Shown: piece after piece, positions 20,122 to 29,675 of the stretch | Layout of the letters: each line of letters opens with the position of its first letter | How positions within the stretch are numbered: position 1 is the stretch's first letter | Origin: Hyphomicrobiales bacterium | GTDB lineage: Bacteria > Pseudomonadota > Alphaproteobacteria > Rhizobiales > Kaistiaceae | DNA length: 64,000 bases | Direction of reading: 5' to 3' | Assembly (NCBI GenBank): GCA_024222895.1 | Contig: JAAEOR010000060.1 | Span: forward strand, 1-64,000 | Made by a program: the position numbers and the translations under genes | The notes under the pieces: model-generated | What the model was told of the DNA's origin: nothing | Databases searched by the model: none | What the model saw: the letters and a program-made list of their open reading frames with translations, nothing else

Positions 20122-21078
20122 TCAGTCCTTCAACAGTGCTTTGGCCGTGCGCTCGCCGGTTATAAGCCCCGACAGTCGGCCGCTTTTCAGGACAGCGCGG
20201 ATCGCGGCGACTTTCCTGGCGCCGCCGGCCAGCGCGATAATCCGGTCGTCGCGTTCGTGTTCAAGAGAGACGGCAAGCTTGCGCGAACCTAGAGGCGTCT
20301 GAACGTCTTCTCCGTTGTCGTCGAAGAAGCGGCCAAGCATCTCCCCGACACCGCCTGCCCGAGAAATTTTCTGGATTTTGCTCTCTTCGATCATACCCGA
20401 CTCAACAAGCTGCGTATCCTGTTCTACGGTGCCAATCCCCACGATCTTCAAGGGTGCCTCTTCGGCCATCCGGAAGACCTCGGCCACGCCGCGCTGTGCC
20501 AGGAGGACCTCTCGATCCTCGGTGGAATTGGCAAAGAACGGAACCGGCATAACGTGGGCTTGCGCACCGGTCTTGTCGGCAAGTAAATGCATCACGTCGT
20601 GCGGATTGGCCGAATAGTTGCGCGTCAGGGCGCCGAACAGCGAAACGAAACGTAGATCGCGGGTCTCGAACGGCGGCATCGTGCGCACCGCTTTCGCGAG
20701 GGTCCTTCCGTGGCCAATTCCGATCGTCTTGTTCTCCCCCGCCTCGAGCCAACGCTGAAGCTGTGCCGCTCCAGCCAATCCGAGTCCGCGAAGAGGCAAT
20801 CCTTCTTCCTCGAGGTCGGGCGAAACCTCGCAGGTCTCAAGGCCGAAACGAACGGAAAGCAAACTCTCCAGTTCAACGCATTCGACGATATCACCTTCAA
20901 TACTGACCTTAACCGCTCCAACGGCCACCGCCCGAGCGATCAGGCGGTGCGCCTTGACCGACGGTACGCCAAGCCTTTGGGCGACCTTGGACTGCGTCAG
21001 CCCGCCAACATAGTGAAGCCAGGCGGCACGGATCGCGAGGCTGCGTTCAGCATTCGTTGTCGCGCGATCCTTAGCCAT
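20122..21078 (-). CDS. SorC-family transcriptional regulator (third; EryD-like)
   Basis: RAAWLHYVGGLTQSKVAQRLGVPSVKAHRLIARA HTH; position between EryC-like and EryH-like genes. Confidence 0.87.
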   Translation of the reverse strand: MAKDRATTNAERSLAIRAAWLHYVGGLTQSKVAQRLGVPSVKAHRLIARAVAVGAVKVSIEGDIVECVELESLLSVRFGLETCEVSPDLEEEGLPLRGLGLAGAAQLQRWLEAGENKTIGIGHGRTLAKAVRTMPPFETRDLRFVSLFGALTRNYSANPHDVMHLLADKTGAQAHVMPVPFFANSTEDREVLLAQRGVAEVFRMAEEAPLKIVGIGTVEQDTQLVESGMIEESKIQKISRAGGVGEMLGRFFDDNGEDVQTPLGSRKLAVSLEHERDDRIIALAGGARKVAAIRAVLKSGRLSGLITGERTAKALLKD

Positions 21079-21130
21079 CTGTCAGTTTCTCGGTGGCTTC
21101 GCGTTTTGTCGCGCGGGGCCGGGCAGCACA

Positions 21131-22087
21131 TCAAGAACCATTTTCGTTGCGCTCGCCGATTTTCAGGTCATCCGCTCCGGTGTCGATGTGCGGAGCCCAA
21201 AAAGCGACACTTTCGGCGATTTGCGGAATGACCTCGCGATCATTCGGATCGCGTTCCCTGAAGGACAATTCCAGGCAGATTTCGTTGTCGACCGCGCCGC
21301 CCTCGGCAAATGCGGCCAGTAATGGCTCGGGCTGTATCCTCCCCGTGGCGTTGAACTCGGCTGTAAAAGGACGGTGACCACCCTTATCCATCAAGCTCTG
21401 CTTGATGTGGATGATGGGACTCACCGTCGGGACAGCGCGCGCCCAAGCATACGGATCGAAATCATCGGAGTTGGCGGAGGTCAGGTCGCCGTGGTCGATG
21501 TCTGCCATCATCACCATCGGAACCGCCATTCTGGCGGCGGTGAGCCGCGCCTGCAGCGCCATGCAAGCCTCGATTGTCTCGCCGAATTCACGGCCGATGC
21601 TCATCGGTTCCCAATAGACATGTCTTAGACCGGCCGACTTCGCGTGCTCGGCGACCTCGGTCCAGCAGTCGATGGCCGTCTGGATCAGATGTTCGCGTCG
21701 GGCAGGATCGTCGAAATCCTTGAAGGTGAAGATCGCAAACTGCGTTCCGACGGAATGGCCGCCGAGGTCGGCAATGATGTCGGCAAACGTCTTGAACCAG
21801 TCGACATGGTAGCGTCGCACATCGCGGTCAGGGTGGCCGAAGTGATTCAGCCGTCCATACGGTCCGCTCATGCCGCTCGTAACCCGAACACCCGTTCGCT
21901 CCAACGCACGGCCCATGTCCCGGGTCAGCCGTCTGATCACGGGTGCCGGCCAACTCGGATTAATGAATTCATGAGTAAGCTGAATGTCACGGATGCGAAG
22001 ATCACCGGCGATGGTTTCGATCAGGTCGCTCGGTTCGGCAAAGCGATTCACCAGCGGGTTCGTATTGAGGGACAGTGTCAGCGGCAT
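21131..22087 (-). CDS. Sugar phosphate isomerase/epimerase TIM-barrel protein, EryC-like
   Basis: MPLTLSLNTNPLVNRFAEPSDLIETIAGDL..., HVYWEPMSIGREF, MMADIDHGD; SD GGAAGG upstream; first gene of the C-D-H-I order seen in Brucella ery. Confidence 0.75.
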   Translation of the reverse strand: MPLTLSLNTNPLVNRFAEPSDLIETIAGDLRIRDIQLTHEFINPSWPAPVIRRLTRDMGRALERTGVRVTSGMSGPYGRLNHFGHPDRDVRRYHVDWFKTFADIIADLGGHSVGTQFAIFTFKDFDDPARREHLIQTAIDCWTEVAEHAKSAGLRHVYWEPMSIGREFGETIEACMALQARLTAARMAVPMVMMADIDHGDLTSANSDDFDPYAWARAVPTVSPIIHIKQSLMDKGGHRPFTAEFNATGRIQPEPLLAAFAEGGAVDNEICLELSFRERDPNDREVIPQIAESVAFWAPHIDTGADDLKIGERNENGS

Positions 22088-22395
22088 CTCACGCCGCCTT
22101 CCGCGACGGCTTCGTTGTCCCGGTCCGCCAACCACGTCCCGTCACCCTGGCCGGTCAGTGCGAGGGCGGCAACGCGTAGCGCGAGATCGTCCACTCTTTC
22201 GCCAAGACCTCGTAGCGCGGCCGAGCAGTCAGCCCAGGTTTGGGGCAGAGGTTGCGTTGCGGATCCAACTGTGCCGACGGTGTACGCGTTTCGGACTACC
22301 GACGCGGCCAACAACCGCCCGTCGAGCTGGAAGGCGGCAGCCTTGATGACCGACGTCCCGGCGTCGACCCCAACAATCAGGTCGCCGGCAGTCAT
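22078..22395 (-). pseudogene. Truncated FGGY erythritol kinase-like gene (eryA N-terminal ~105 aa only)
   Basis: MTAGDLIVGVDAGTSVIKAAAFQLDGRLL...QTWADCSAALRGLGERVDDLALRVAALALTGQGDGTWLADRDNEAV then abrupt stop overlapping the eryC-like start. Confidence 0.75.
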
Positions 22396-22700
22396 GACCG
22401 AATGGTCTCCCATTCTCCTGGCTGTGTTTGACCGACCCCCATCCATTCCATCCGTGATCGATGCCTACGGTCGCTCGGTCCTCACCAGGGCGGCCTTTTC
22501 GCACGTCGTGGGGGCGTAGCGACGTTGTCTGACCAGCGCACTCAGCACTTCGCCTTCTATCACTGAGTCTGGCACCCAGACGCGTTTTTTTCGCAGATAA
22601 CATAAAATATTCCATTTCACCCACGATACGACCAAGGAGGCAATCATGGCCGCCTCGGGCGCGTCGCTCGCCGCCTGAGACACCTGCACGGAGTTCGCGT

Positions 22701-23107
22701 CATGTCAGACATGACATCATCCACCACCGGCCAGTCCGGATCCACCGTTGGGCAATCTACCAGCGAGGGATCGATCAACATCGCCCACCTCCTGTTGGAG
22801 GGGTGAGCCTATTTTGCACTGATCGCGATTATTGTCGTCTTTTCATTCCTGTCCCCAAACTAAGCGACGATTTCAAACTTCCTGATCATGGCGAATCGAC
22901 TCACCATTTTCGGGCTGCTGGCGATCGGAATGCTGTTGGTGATCCTGAACGGTGGAATCGACCTTTCGGTCGGATCGGCTCTCGGGCTTGCGGGAGTGTT
23001 TGCCGGCTCCTGATGCAGCGAATTGAACTCGAGGCGGCTGGCATCATCCTTTATCCCCCGGTTTGGGCGGTTGTTGTCCCGACCATCGCACTCGGCGCTT
23101 TTATGGA
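22701..23107 (+). pseudogene. Degenerate sugar ABC transporter permease (RbsC/EryF-like)
   Basis: Reads MSDMTSSTTGQSG...SEGSINIAHLLLEG*AYFALIAIIVVFSFLSPN*...FLIMANRLTIFGLLAIGMLLVILNGGIDLSVGSALGLAGVFAGS*, interrupted by in-frame stops; GGIDLSVGS is the RbsC-family signature. Confidence 0.75.
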
Positions 23108-23473
23108 CGAACTACCCAAAAAACCCTAGAGGGTCGGATGGCATGTCTGCTCGGCCGCCACGGCCATGATCGCCAACAGCGCACCCCTCGATATGGCCGC
23201 TGTGGAGGTCGAAACGCTCGCCAAGGCAGTTTCTGGATTGCGTGGCCATTTGGAGAACCACCGCTGCTTACCAGCGACGAAATCCAGAATGGGGTCAACC
23301 GGACGGCGAACCATGGATCCGCTGGTTGATGTAGTCCCGATGACGACGCCGCCGGCCTCGCGGATAATCAGTCGCGGGCGGTCGCGCCGCGATACAGTGC
23401 CTTGTCACGCTGCATTTGCCCGGTTAGGAACGGAACAGACGTGTCATGTACGAAATCCGGGATGCTGCTCCAG

Positions 23474-24145
23474 ATGACTGATTTTGCCAGCGCGCGGACC
23501 ACGATGGTCGACAACCAGGTGCGCACCGAGGGAGTAACGGATCACGCCATTATCGGTGCAATGGGTGACATTCCACGCGAGTCTTTCCTTGTTTCGCGGC
23601 TACGCCCGTTTGCCTACAGCGATGACGATCTCGTCGTAAAGGAAGGTGACGCGGAATCGCCGCCGCGCTATCTGCTCAGGCCGGCCCCGCTGGCGCGTCT
23701 GGTGCAGGCGGCTGATATCCGTCAGTCCGATTTCGCCTTGTTGGTCGGTTGCCCAACCGGCTACATGGCGGCCATTCTTGCCCGACTCGCCGGTTCTGTC
23801 GTTGCCGTCGAGGAAGATGACCAACTGGTGGCCGCCTCGTCGGAAACGCTCGTTGAGCTGGGTATCGACAATGTCGCTGTGGTGAGCGGATCACTGGAAG
23901 CCGGCTACCCGTCGGAGGCACCGTTCGACGTTATTCTACTGGGCGGGGCCGTGGAGGAAATACCGCCGACGATGTTCGATCAGCTGCGTGACGGCGGACG
24001 TCTCGTCGGGGTCGTCGGCTACGGGCGGGCGGCGCAGGCGATGGTTTACACCCGTACCGACGACGATGTTGGCGGCCGCGCCGTTTTCGATGTTCATGTT
24101 CCACCCCTACCGGGCTTTCGAAAGCCAAAATCCTTTGTTTTTTAG
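23474..24145 (+). CDS. pcm: Protein-L-isoaspartate O-methyltransferase
   Basis: MVDNQVRTEGVTDHAIIGAMGDIPRESFL; MLVGCPTGY-like SAM region; upstream of tolC. Confidence 0.85.
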   Translation: MTDFASARTTMVDNQVRTEGVTDHAIIGAMGDIPRESFLVSRLRPFAYSDDDLVVKEGDAESPPRYLLRPAPLARLVQAADIRQSDFALLVGCPTGYMAAILARLAGSVVAVEEDDQLVAASSETLVELGIDNVAVVSGSLEAGYPSEAPFDVILLGGAVEEIPPTMFDQLRDGGRLVGVVGYGRAAQAMVYTRTDDDVGGRAVFDVHVPPLPGFRKPKSFVF

Positions 24146-24255
24146 TGTTTTGTAATCGGTTGGTGTTGTATCCACGTCGCATGCCTTGGCTTTTTTTGCG
24201 CCGACTGACGGTGAAGGTTTGACGGCGCCGTGAAGCTCGATAGAGTGGGAATCGC

Positions 24256-25716
24256 GTGCTGCGAGTAGCGAGGCGCACGCCTTGCGCAGCTGTGAATTTG
24301 AGGGGGCCCGTCGTGTTTCGAGGACGTGGTGGTTGGGCTGCGGCTGTGTGTATTGCCGCTGCAGCGTGTTGGTCGGGGCCTTCCGCTGCCGTGTCGCTGA
24401 AGTCGGCGATGGCATCGTCCTACATGAACAACCCGGATCTCAACGCCGCGCGCGCGCAGATGCGAGCGATCGATGAGGGGGTTCCGCAGGCCCGGGCCGG
24501 CGGCCGGCCGCGTCTGTCGCTCGATGGCAATTACGGCCTCAGCACAGTGCGCTCTGTTGGGACGTCAAAAGACGGGACTTTTGATCGGGTCGTAAAGTGG
24601 GCGAAACCTACCAATCCCCGTGGTGTCGCACTCTCCGTAGAACAGCCAATTTTCCTCGGCTTTCGCACCAAGAATTCCGTTCGGGTCGCGGAGACGTCGG
24701 TGAAAGCGGCTCGCGAGCAGCTGAAGGTCGTCGAACAAAACGTCCTGCTGGACACGGTGCGCGCCTTCATGGGCGTGATTCGCGCTCAAGTCGTGGTCAA
24801 TCTGACCGCCCAGAATGTCCAGTTCCTGCGGGAGCAGGTCAAGGCTGCCCAGGATCGCCTGTCAGTCGGCGAGGGGACGCGGACTGATGTGGCGCAAACC
24901 GAAGCAAGGCTGAGTCAGGGATTGTTCGCCTATGCTCAGGCAGTCGCGGACCTGAGCCAGGCGATCGCAGTCTATGTCCAGGTGGTTGGCAACAAGCCGG
25001 ATCGCCTGGGCGATGTGAACGGCGTTGACAAGTATCTGCCGGCCACTCTCGACGCTGGCCTCGAAGTCGCACTTACCACCCATCCGAGCATCGTCGCTGG
25101 ATTATACAACATCGATGTCGCCTCGTGGAACGTACGGGTCCGGGAAGGCGCCCTGAAGCCGACCGTGACGCTGCAAGGTTCAGTCGGTCATCGCAACGCG
25201 GGTACTCGCGCGCCCGATGATTGGACCGATACCGCATCAATCACCGGGCGGCTCACCATGCCGCTCTACCAGGGCGGCGAGATTGCTGCCGCGGTTCGTG
25301 AATTGAAGGAAACGTTGGGTCAACGGCGAATCGAACTGGACGTCACACGCGCAGAGGTCCGACAGTTTCTCACCTCGGCGTGGGCAATACTGGACGCGAC
25401 AAAGGCCCAGATCCGTGCAGCGGCGGCACAGGTCGCGGCTCAGCAATTGGTTCTGTCCGGTGTTATCGAAGAACGTCGTGTCGGCCAGCGCACGACGTTG
25501 GACGTTCTGGACGCGCAGCAGGATCTGCTGACTGCACAAGTTGAGCAGGTCCGGGCTCAGCACGATCGTGTCGTCGCTGCCTATTCACTGCTCGCCGCCT
25601 ATGGTCGCCTCAACGCCGAGGTCCTGGGCCTGCCGGTGCAAATCTATGACCCGACCGAGCACTATTATGAGGTCAAGGACAAGTGGCTCGGTCTCCGCAC
25701 GCCGGACGGGCGCTGA
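24256..25716 (+). CDS. tolC: TolC-family outer membrane efflux protein
   Basis: NPDLNAARAQMRAIDEGVPQARAGGRPRLSL, repeated OEP helices, TTLDVLDAQQDLLTAQV. Confidence 0.9.
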   Translation: MLRVARRTPCAAVNLRGPVVFRGRGGWAAAVCIAAAACWSGPSAAVSLKSAMASSYMNNPDLNAARAQMRAIDEGVPQARAGGRPRLSLDGNYGLSTVRSVGTSKDGTFDRVVKWAKPTNPRGVALSVEQPIFLGFRTKNSVRVAETSVKAAREQLKVVEQNVLLDTVRAFMGVIRAQVVVNLTAQNVQFLREQVKAAQDRLSVGEGTRTDVAQTEARLSQGLFAYAQAVADLSQAIAVYVQVVGNKPDRLGDVNGVDKYLPATLDAGLEVALTTHPSIVAGLYNIDVASWNVRVREGALKPTVTLQGSVGHRNAGTRAPDDWTDTASITGRLTMPLYQGGEIAAAVRELKETLGQRRIELDVTRAEVRQFLTSAWAILDATKAQIRAAAAQVAAQQLVLSGVIEERRVGQRTTLDVLDAQQDLLTAQVEQVRAQHDRVVAAYSLLAAYGRLNAEVLGLPVQIYDPTEHYYEVKDKWLGLRTPDGR

Positions 25717-25881
25717 CCGGACCTCATTGCCCACTGTCTGTGACGAGACACCTGGCGCGTCGAAACCAGTGCGTTGTCGGACCAGTGGTGTCGCTCCGGG
25801 ATCCTGCCGCTCGGCCAGTAGATTGTTGACTTAGCCCCACCCATCCGTTTTACACGGACACCTCCCTTTTCAGCGGAATTG

Positions 25882-28611
25882 ATGATGCTTGACAAAACTT
25901 TCGACGCGGCTGCGGTCGAGCCGCGCGTCAACGCTCTCTGGGAAGAAGCGGACGCTTTCAGGGCGGGGGCCGGGGCCAAGCCCGGCGCCGAGCCGTACTC
26001 CATCGTCATTCCGCCGCCCAATGTGACCGGATCGCTGCACATCGGCCACGCGCTCAACAACACCCTTCAGGACATCCTTGTGCGATTCGAGCGCATGCGT
26101 GGTCGCGACGTATTGTGGCAACCGGGAATGGACCACGCAGGCATTGCGACCCAGATGGTCGTCGAACGCCAGATGATGGAGCGTCAGGAACCCGATCGGC
26201 GGAAGATCGGCCGTGAAGAGTTTCTGGACAAGGTGTGGGTGTGGAAGGCCGAGTCCGGCGGCATAATCCTGTCACAGCTCAGGCGCCTTGGTTGTTCGTG
26301 TGACTGGAGCCGCGAACGATTCACTATGGACGAGGGGCTGTCGACCGCCGTCACCAAGGTTTTCGTAGACCTGTACCGTGAGGGGCTGATCTATCGCGAT
26401 AAGCGGTTGGTCAACTGGGATCCAAATCTGCAGACGGCGATCTCGGACCTGGAAGTGGAGAATGTCGAGCTCCCTGGCCACCTTTGGCACTTCAAATACC
26501 CGATCGAGGGTGAGAAGGATCGCTTCATTGTCGTTGCCACGACCCGGCCGGAAACGATGCTCGGAGATACTGGTGTAGCGGTGCATCCGGACGATGAGCG
26601 CTACAAGGATCTGATTGGCAAGAATGCCATTCTGCCACTGGTCGGCCGCAAGCTCCGTATCATTGCCGATGACCATGCCGATCCTGAAACCGGATCCGGC
26701 GCCGTCAAGATCACGCCGGCCCACGATTTCAACGACTTTGAGGTCGGCAAGCGCCACCAATTGCCGATGGTGAATATTCTCGATCCCGAAGCGAACATGG
26801 TTCTCAAGGGTAACAAGGACTTCACGGCCGATATAAAAGTGACTTCTGAGCTCAGGGGAACGGTCAAGAAGCTCCACGGCCTCGACCGGTTTACCTGCCG
26901 CGACCGCGTCGTTACGCTCATGGAAGAGAAAGGGCTCATCGACAAGGTCGAGGACCGACCGGTCATGGTTCCCCATGACGAGAAGTCCAGGACGACGATT
27001 ATCGAACCCTACCTCACTGACCAATGGTACGCCGACGCCAAGACCCTGGCACAACCAGCCATCGCATCGGTGCGCGAGGGGCGGACGGTTTTCGTCCCCA
27101 AGAACTGGGAAAAGACCTATTTCGACTGGATGGAAAACATCCGCCCCTGGTGCATCTCGCGCCAGTTGTGGTGGGGACACCAGATTCCAGCCTGGTACGG
27201 TCCGGACGGAAATGTTTTTGTCGCGGCAAGCGAAGACGAGGCCCTGGCGGACGCCGGCAAGCACTATGGCAAGGCGACCAAACTCATGCGCGACGAGGAC
27301 GTTCTTGACACCTGGTTCTCCTCGGCGCTCTGGCCGTTTTCGACTCTTGGCTGGCCGGAAGAGACGCCGGAACTGAAGCGTTACTATCCGACAACAGTGC
27401 TGGTGACGGGGTTCGACATCATCTTTTTCTGGGTCGCCCGAATGATGATGACCGGCCTGCATTTCATGGGCAAGGAGCCTTTCAGCGACGTCTATATCCA
27501 TGCCCTCGTCCGCGACGAGAAGGGCGCCAAGATGTCGAAGACGAAGGGCAACGTCATCGACCCCATCGACTTGATCGACGAGTTTGGTGCGGATGCACTC
27601 CGATTTACGCTTGCTGCGATGGCGGCACAGGGGCGTGACATCAAGCTGGCAACCTCGCGCGTCGGTGGCTACCGGAATTTCGCCACCAAACTCTGGAATG
27701 CCGCCCGTTATGCCGAGCACTATGACTGCAAACGCGTCGTCGGGTTCGATCCGTCTTCAGCGACGCAAACCCTGAATCGGTGGATCGCAACCGAGACCAC
27801 TCGCGCGGCCCATGCGGTCAGCGAGGCGATCGAAGCCTATCGGTTCAACGAGGCGGCCTCGGTCCTCTACCGGTTCATCTGGAACCTCTATTGCGATTGG
27901 TATCTGGAATTCTCCAAGCCCGTCCTGAGCGGCGAAGACGGCGCTGCGAAAAACGAGACCCGGGCGACCGTTGCCTGGGTGTTCGACATGATCGTGACGC
28001 TCCTTCATCCTTTCATGCCGTTTGTGACCGAAGAGTTGTGGCGACGGGAAGGAGCCGATGGGGATGATGCGCCGACGGAAAGGACGGTTCTGGCCCTCTC
28101 ACCCTGGCCGGAGCTCACATTGGAAGACGAGCGAGCCGCCGATGAGATCAATTGGCTTGTCGAAGCGGTTTCCGCCATTCGCTCGGTTCGCTCCGAAATG
28201 AACGTCCCCGCGGCGGCGATGATCGAGCTTTCGGTTTCCGGTGCCGCGTTTTCAACGGCGGCAAGGCTGCGGGGGCACGACCTGGTGATTCGTCGACTGG
28301 CCCGGGTTGATTCGATTCATCTCGCACGCGCTCCGAGGAAGGGAGCCCTGCAGCTTGTCGTGGCGGAGGCGACCTTCTCCATTCCCCTGTCCGGTATTGT
28401 GGATGTCGACGCAGAGCGTGAGCGGCTCGCGCGCGAACTTGACAAGATCGGCAAGGAGATCGGCAAGCTGGGAGCAAAACTGGGTAATGAACAGTTCCTG
28501 GAGAAGGCACCGGAGTCGGTCGTCGCGGAGCAGCGCGAGCGGCTGGAACAATCCGAAGCACTACGGGATAAAACCCAGGCGGCGCTGGCGCGCCTTGAAA
28601 TGCCCGACTGA
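25882..28611 (+). CDS. valS: Valyl-tRNA synthetase
   Basis: PPPNVTGSLHIGHALNNTLQD (HIGH), KMSKTKGNVIDP (KMSKS), C-terminal coiled coil. Confidence 0.97.
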   Translation: MMLDKTFDAAAVEPRVNALWEEADAFRAGAGAKPGAEPYSIVIPPPNVTGSLHIGHALNNTLQDILVRFERMRGRDVLWQPGMDHAGIATQMVVERQMMERQEPDRRKIGREEFLDKVWVWKAESGGIILSQLRRLGCSCDWSRERFTMDEGLSTAVTKVFVDLYREGLIYRDKRLVNWDPNLQTAISDLEVENVELPGHLWHFKYPIEGEKDRFIVVATTRPETMLGDTGVAVHPDDERYKDLIGKNAILPLVGRKLRIIADDHADPETGSGAVKITPAHDFNDFEVGKRHQLPMVNILDPEANMVLKGNKDFTADIKVTSELRGTVKKLHGLDRFTCRDRVVTLMEEKGLIDKVEDRPVMVPHDEKSRTTIIEPYLTDQWYADAKTLAQPAIASVREGRTVFVPKNWEKTYFDWMENIRPWCISRQLWWGHQIPAWYGPDGNVFVAASEDEALADAGKHYGKATKLMRDEDVLDTWFSSALWPFSTLGWPEETPELKRYYPTTVLVTGFDIIFFWVARMMMTGLHFMGKEPFSDVYIHALVRDEKGAKMSKTKGNVIDPIDLIDEFGADALRFTLAAMAAQGRDIKLATSRVGGYRNFATKLWNAARYAEHYDCKRVVGFDPSSATQTLNRWIATETTRAAHAVSEAIEAYRFNEAASVLYRFIWNLYCDWYLEFSKPVLSGEDGAAKNETRATVAWVFDMIVTLLHPFMPFVTEELWRREGADGDDAPTERTVLALSPWPELTLEDERAADEINWLVEAVSAIRSVRSEMNVPAAAMIELSVSGAAFSTAARLRGHDLVIRRLARVDSIHLARAPRKGALQLVVAEATFSIPLSGIVDVDAERERLARELDKIGKEIGKLGAKLGNEQFLEKAPESVVAEQRERLEQSEALRDKTQAALARLEMPD

Positions 28612-28771
28612 TCGCTGGCGGCGGGCAGGTCCGCCTTTTCTGCTTGAGTGTTCGAAATGGCCGGTTCGTTTCAGCAGCCGTTGCCTTATTGCAACAGCTA
28701 ACGGGGAGGACATACCGTATACTGCAACGCGAACTGGCCTGGGGGCGGGTGTCGAGGACAGGGGAAACGAC

Positions 28772-29509
28772 ATGCGTAGTGTGACACTGGCGCTTGCTGT
28801 TGGGGCGATCGTGTTTGCGGGTTCAGCCTGGGCTCAGGGCGGTAATCCGATGTATAGCGGTCAATCGATTGTCACCGGCGACGTTTCACTGGCGTTCGGC
28901 TGGTACGAGCCGGACAACGGCGACGGGACCGGCGAAATCCTTGGCGATGTTCGGATTGCCATTCCAATCACCGAACTCTGGAACACGCAGATCGAGGTTG
29001 CCGGCATCTCGCAATTCGAGAAGGGCTACTCGGACGCCTACGGGGCGTATGCTCATTTCTACTACAAGGATCCGCAATTCGCGATCGGCGGTTTGGTCGG
29101 AGGAACAGGTATTAATGACGACGGTGGATGGACGGTTGGCGCCGAAAAGGCGTTCTTCATGCCAACCACGACGCTGAAGACCGACGCGATCTACACCTGG
29201 TCCGATGATATCGATGACTATTGGTCGATCGGCGGCGAGTTGGGATGGTACTGGAATGCCAACACCCGCGCCGACTTCGGCGTTCGCTACTGGAGCTTCA
29301 ACAAGGATATCTGGCAGTTATCGGCCGGTGTCGAACATCTGATCGGCGGTACGAATTTGTCGCTATTCGGCAACGCGAGCTACTACGGCAACGACAACAC
29401 CGACAACTGGGAAGTCATCGCCGGCGGGCGGTTCGCCTTTGGCCGAAATGGCGCGACGCTTCAGCAACACGATTGGGATCGTCCGTTCTCAGTCGGCCTG
29501 CACTACTAG
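28772..29509 (+). CDS. Hypothetical exported, probable outer-membrane beta-barrel protein
   Basis: Signal peptide MRSVTLALAVGAIVFAGSAWAQG; alternating aromatic beta-strand-rich sequence ending FSVGLHY. Confidence 0.7.
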   Translation: MRSVTLALAVGAIVFAGSAWAQGGNPMYSGQSIVTGDVSLAFGWYEPDNGDGTGEILGDVRIAIPITELWNTQIEVAGISQFEKGYSDAYGAYAHFYYKDPQFAIGGLVGGTGINDDGGWTVGAEKAFFMPTTTLKTDAIYTWSDDIDDYWSIGGELGWYWNANTRADFGVRYWSFNKDIWQLSAGVEHLIGGTNLSLFGNASYYGNDNTDNWEVIAGGRFAFGRNGATLQQHDWDRPFSVGLHY

Positions 29510-29618
29510 GCCCGGACTAGGCCCGGGGGTCGTGGCACGGCGGTTTGCAGGCACATCGGCCAGTGCCGGCGAGACTGTCCTCGTTCGAGCGCGGCTCACA
29601 TCGGTTTAGACTTGCGAG

Positions 29619-29648
29619 AAAAGGCGCTCCACCGGGAGCGCCCTTTCT
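29619..29648. terminator. Rho-independent-like terminator between convergent genes
   Basis: AAAGGCGCTCC-ACCG-GGAGCGCCCTTTCT: 8-bp perfect stem followed by a T-rich run. Confidence 0.65.
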
Positions 29649-29675
29649 ATTTCTCAGCGGCTTCTTCCGGCCCGA

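Noticed and set aside
22229-22624. 131-aa minus-strand ORF overlapping the eryA remnant
   Set aside because: Different frame from the recognisable kinase fragment and no motif support; likely spurious.
26272-27720. 482-aa minus-strand ORF
   Set aside because: Entirely antisense to valS; product lacks domain motifs and is a GC-rich shadow frame.
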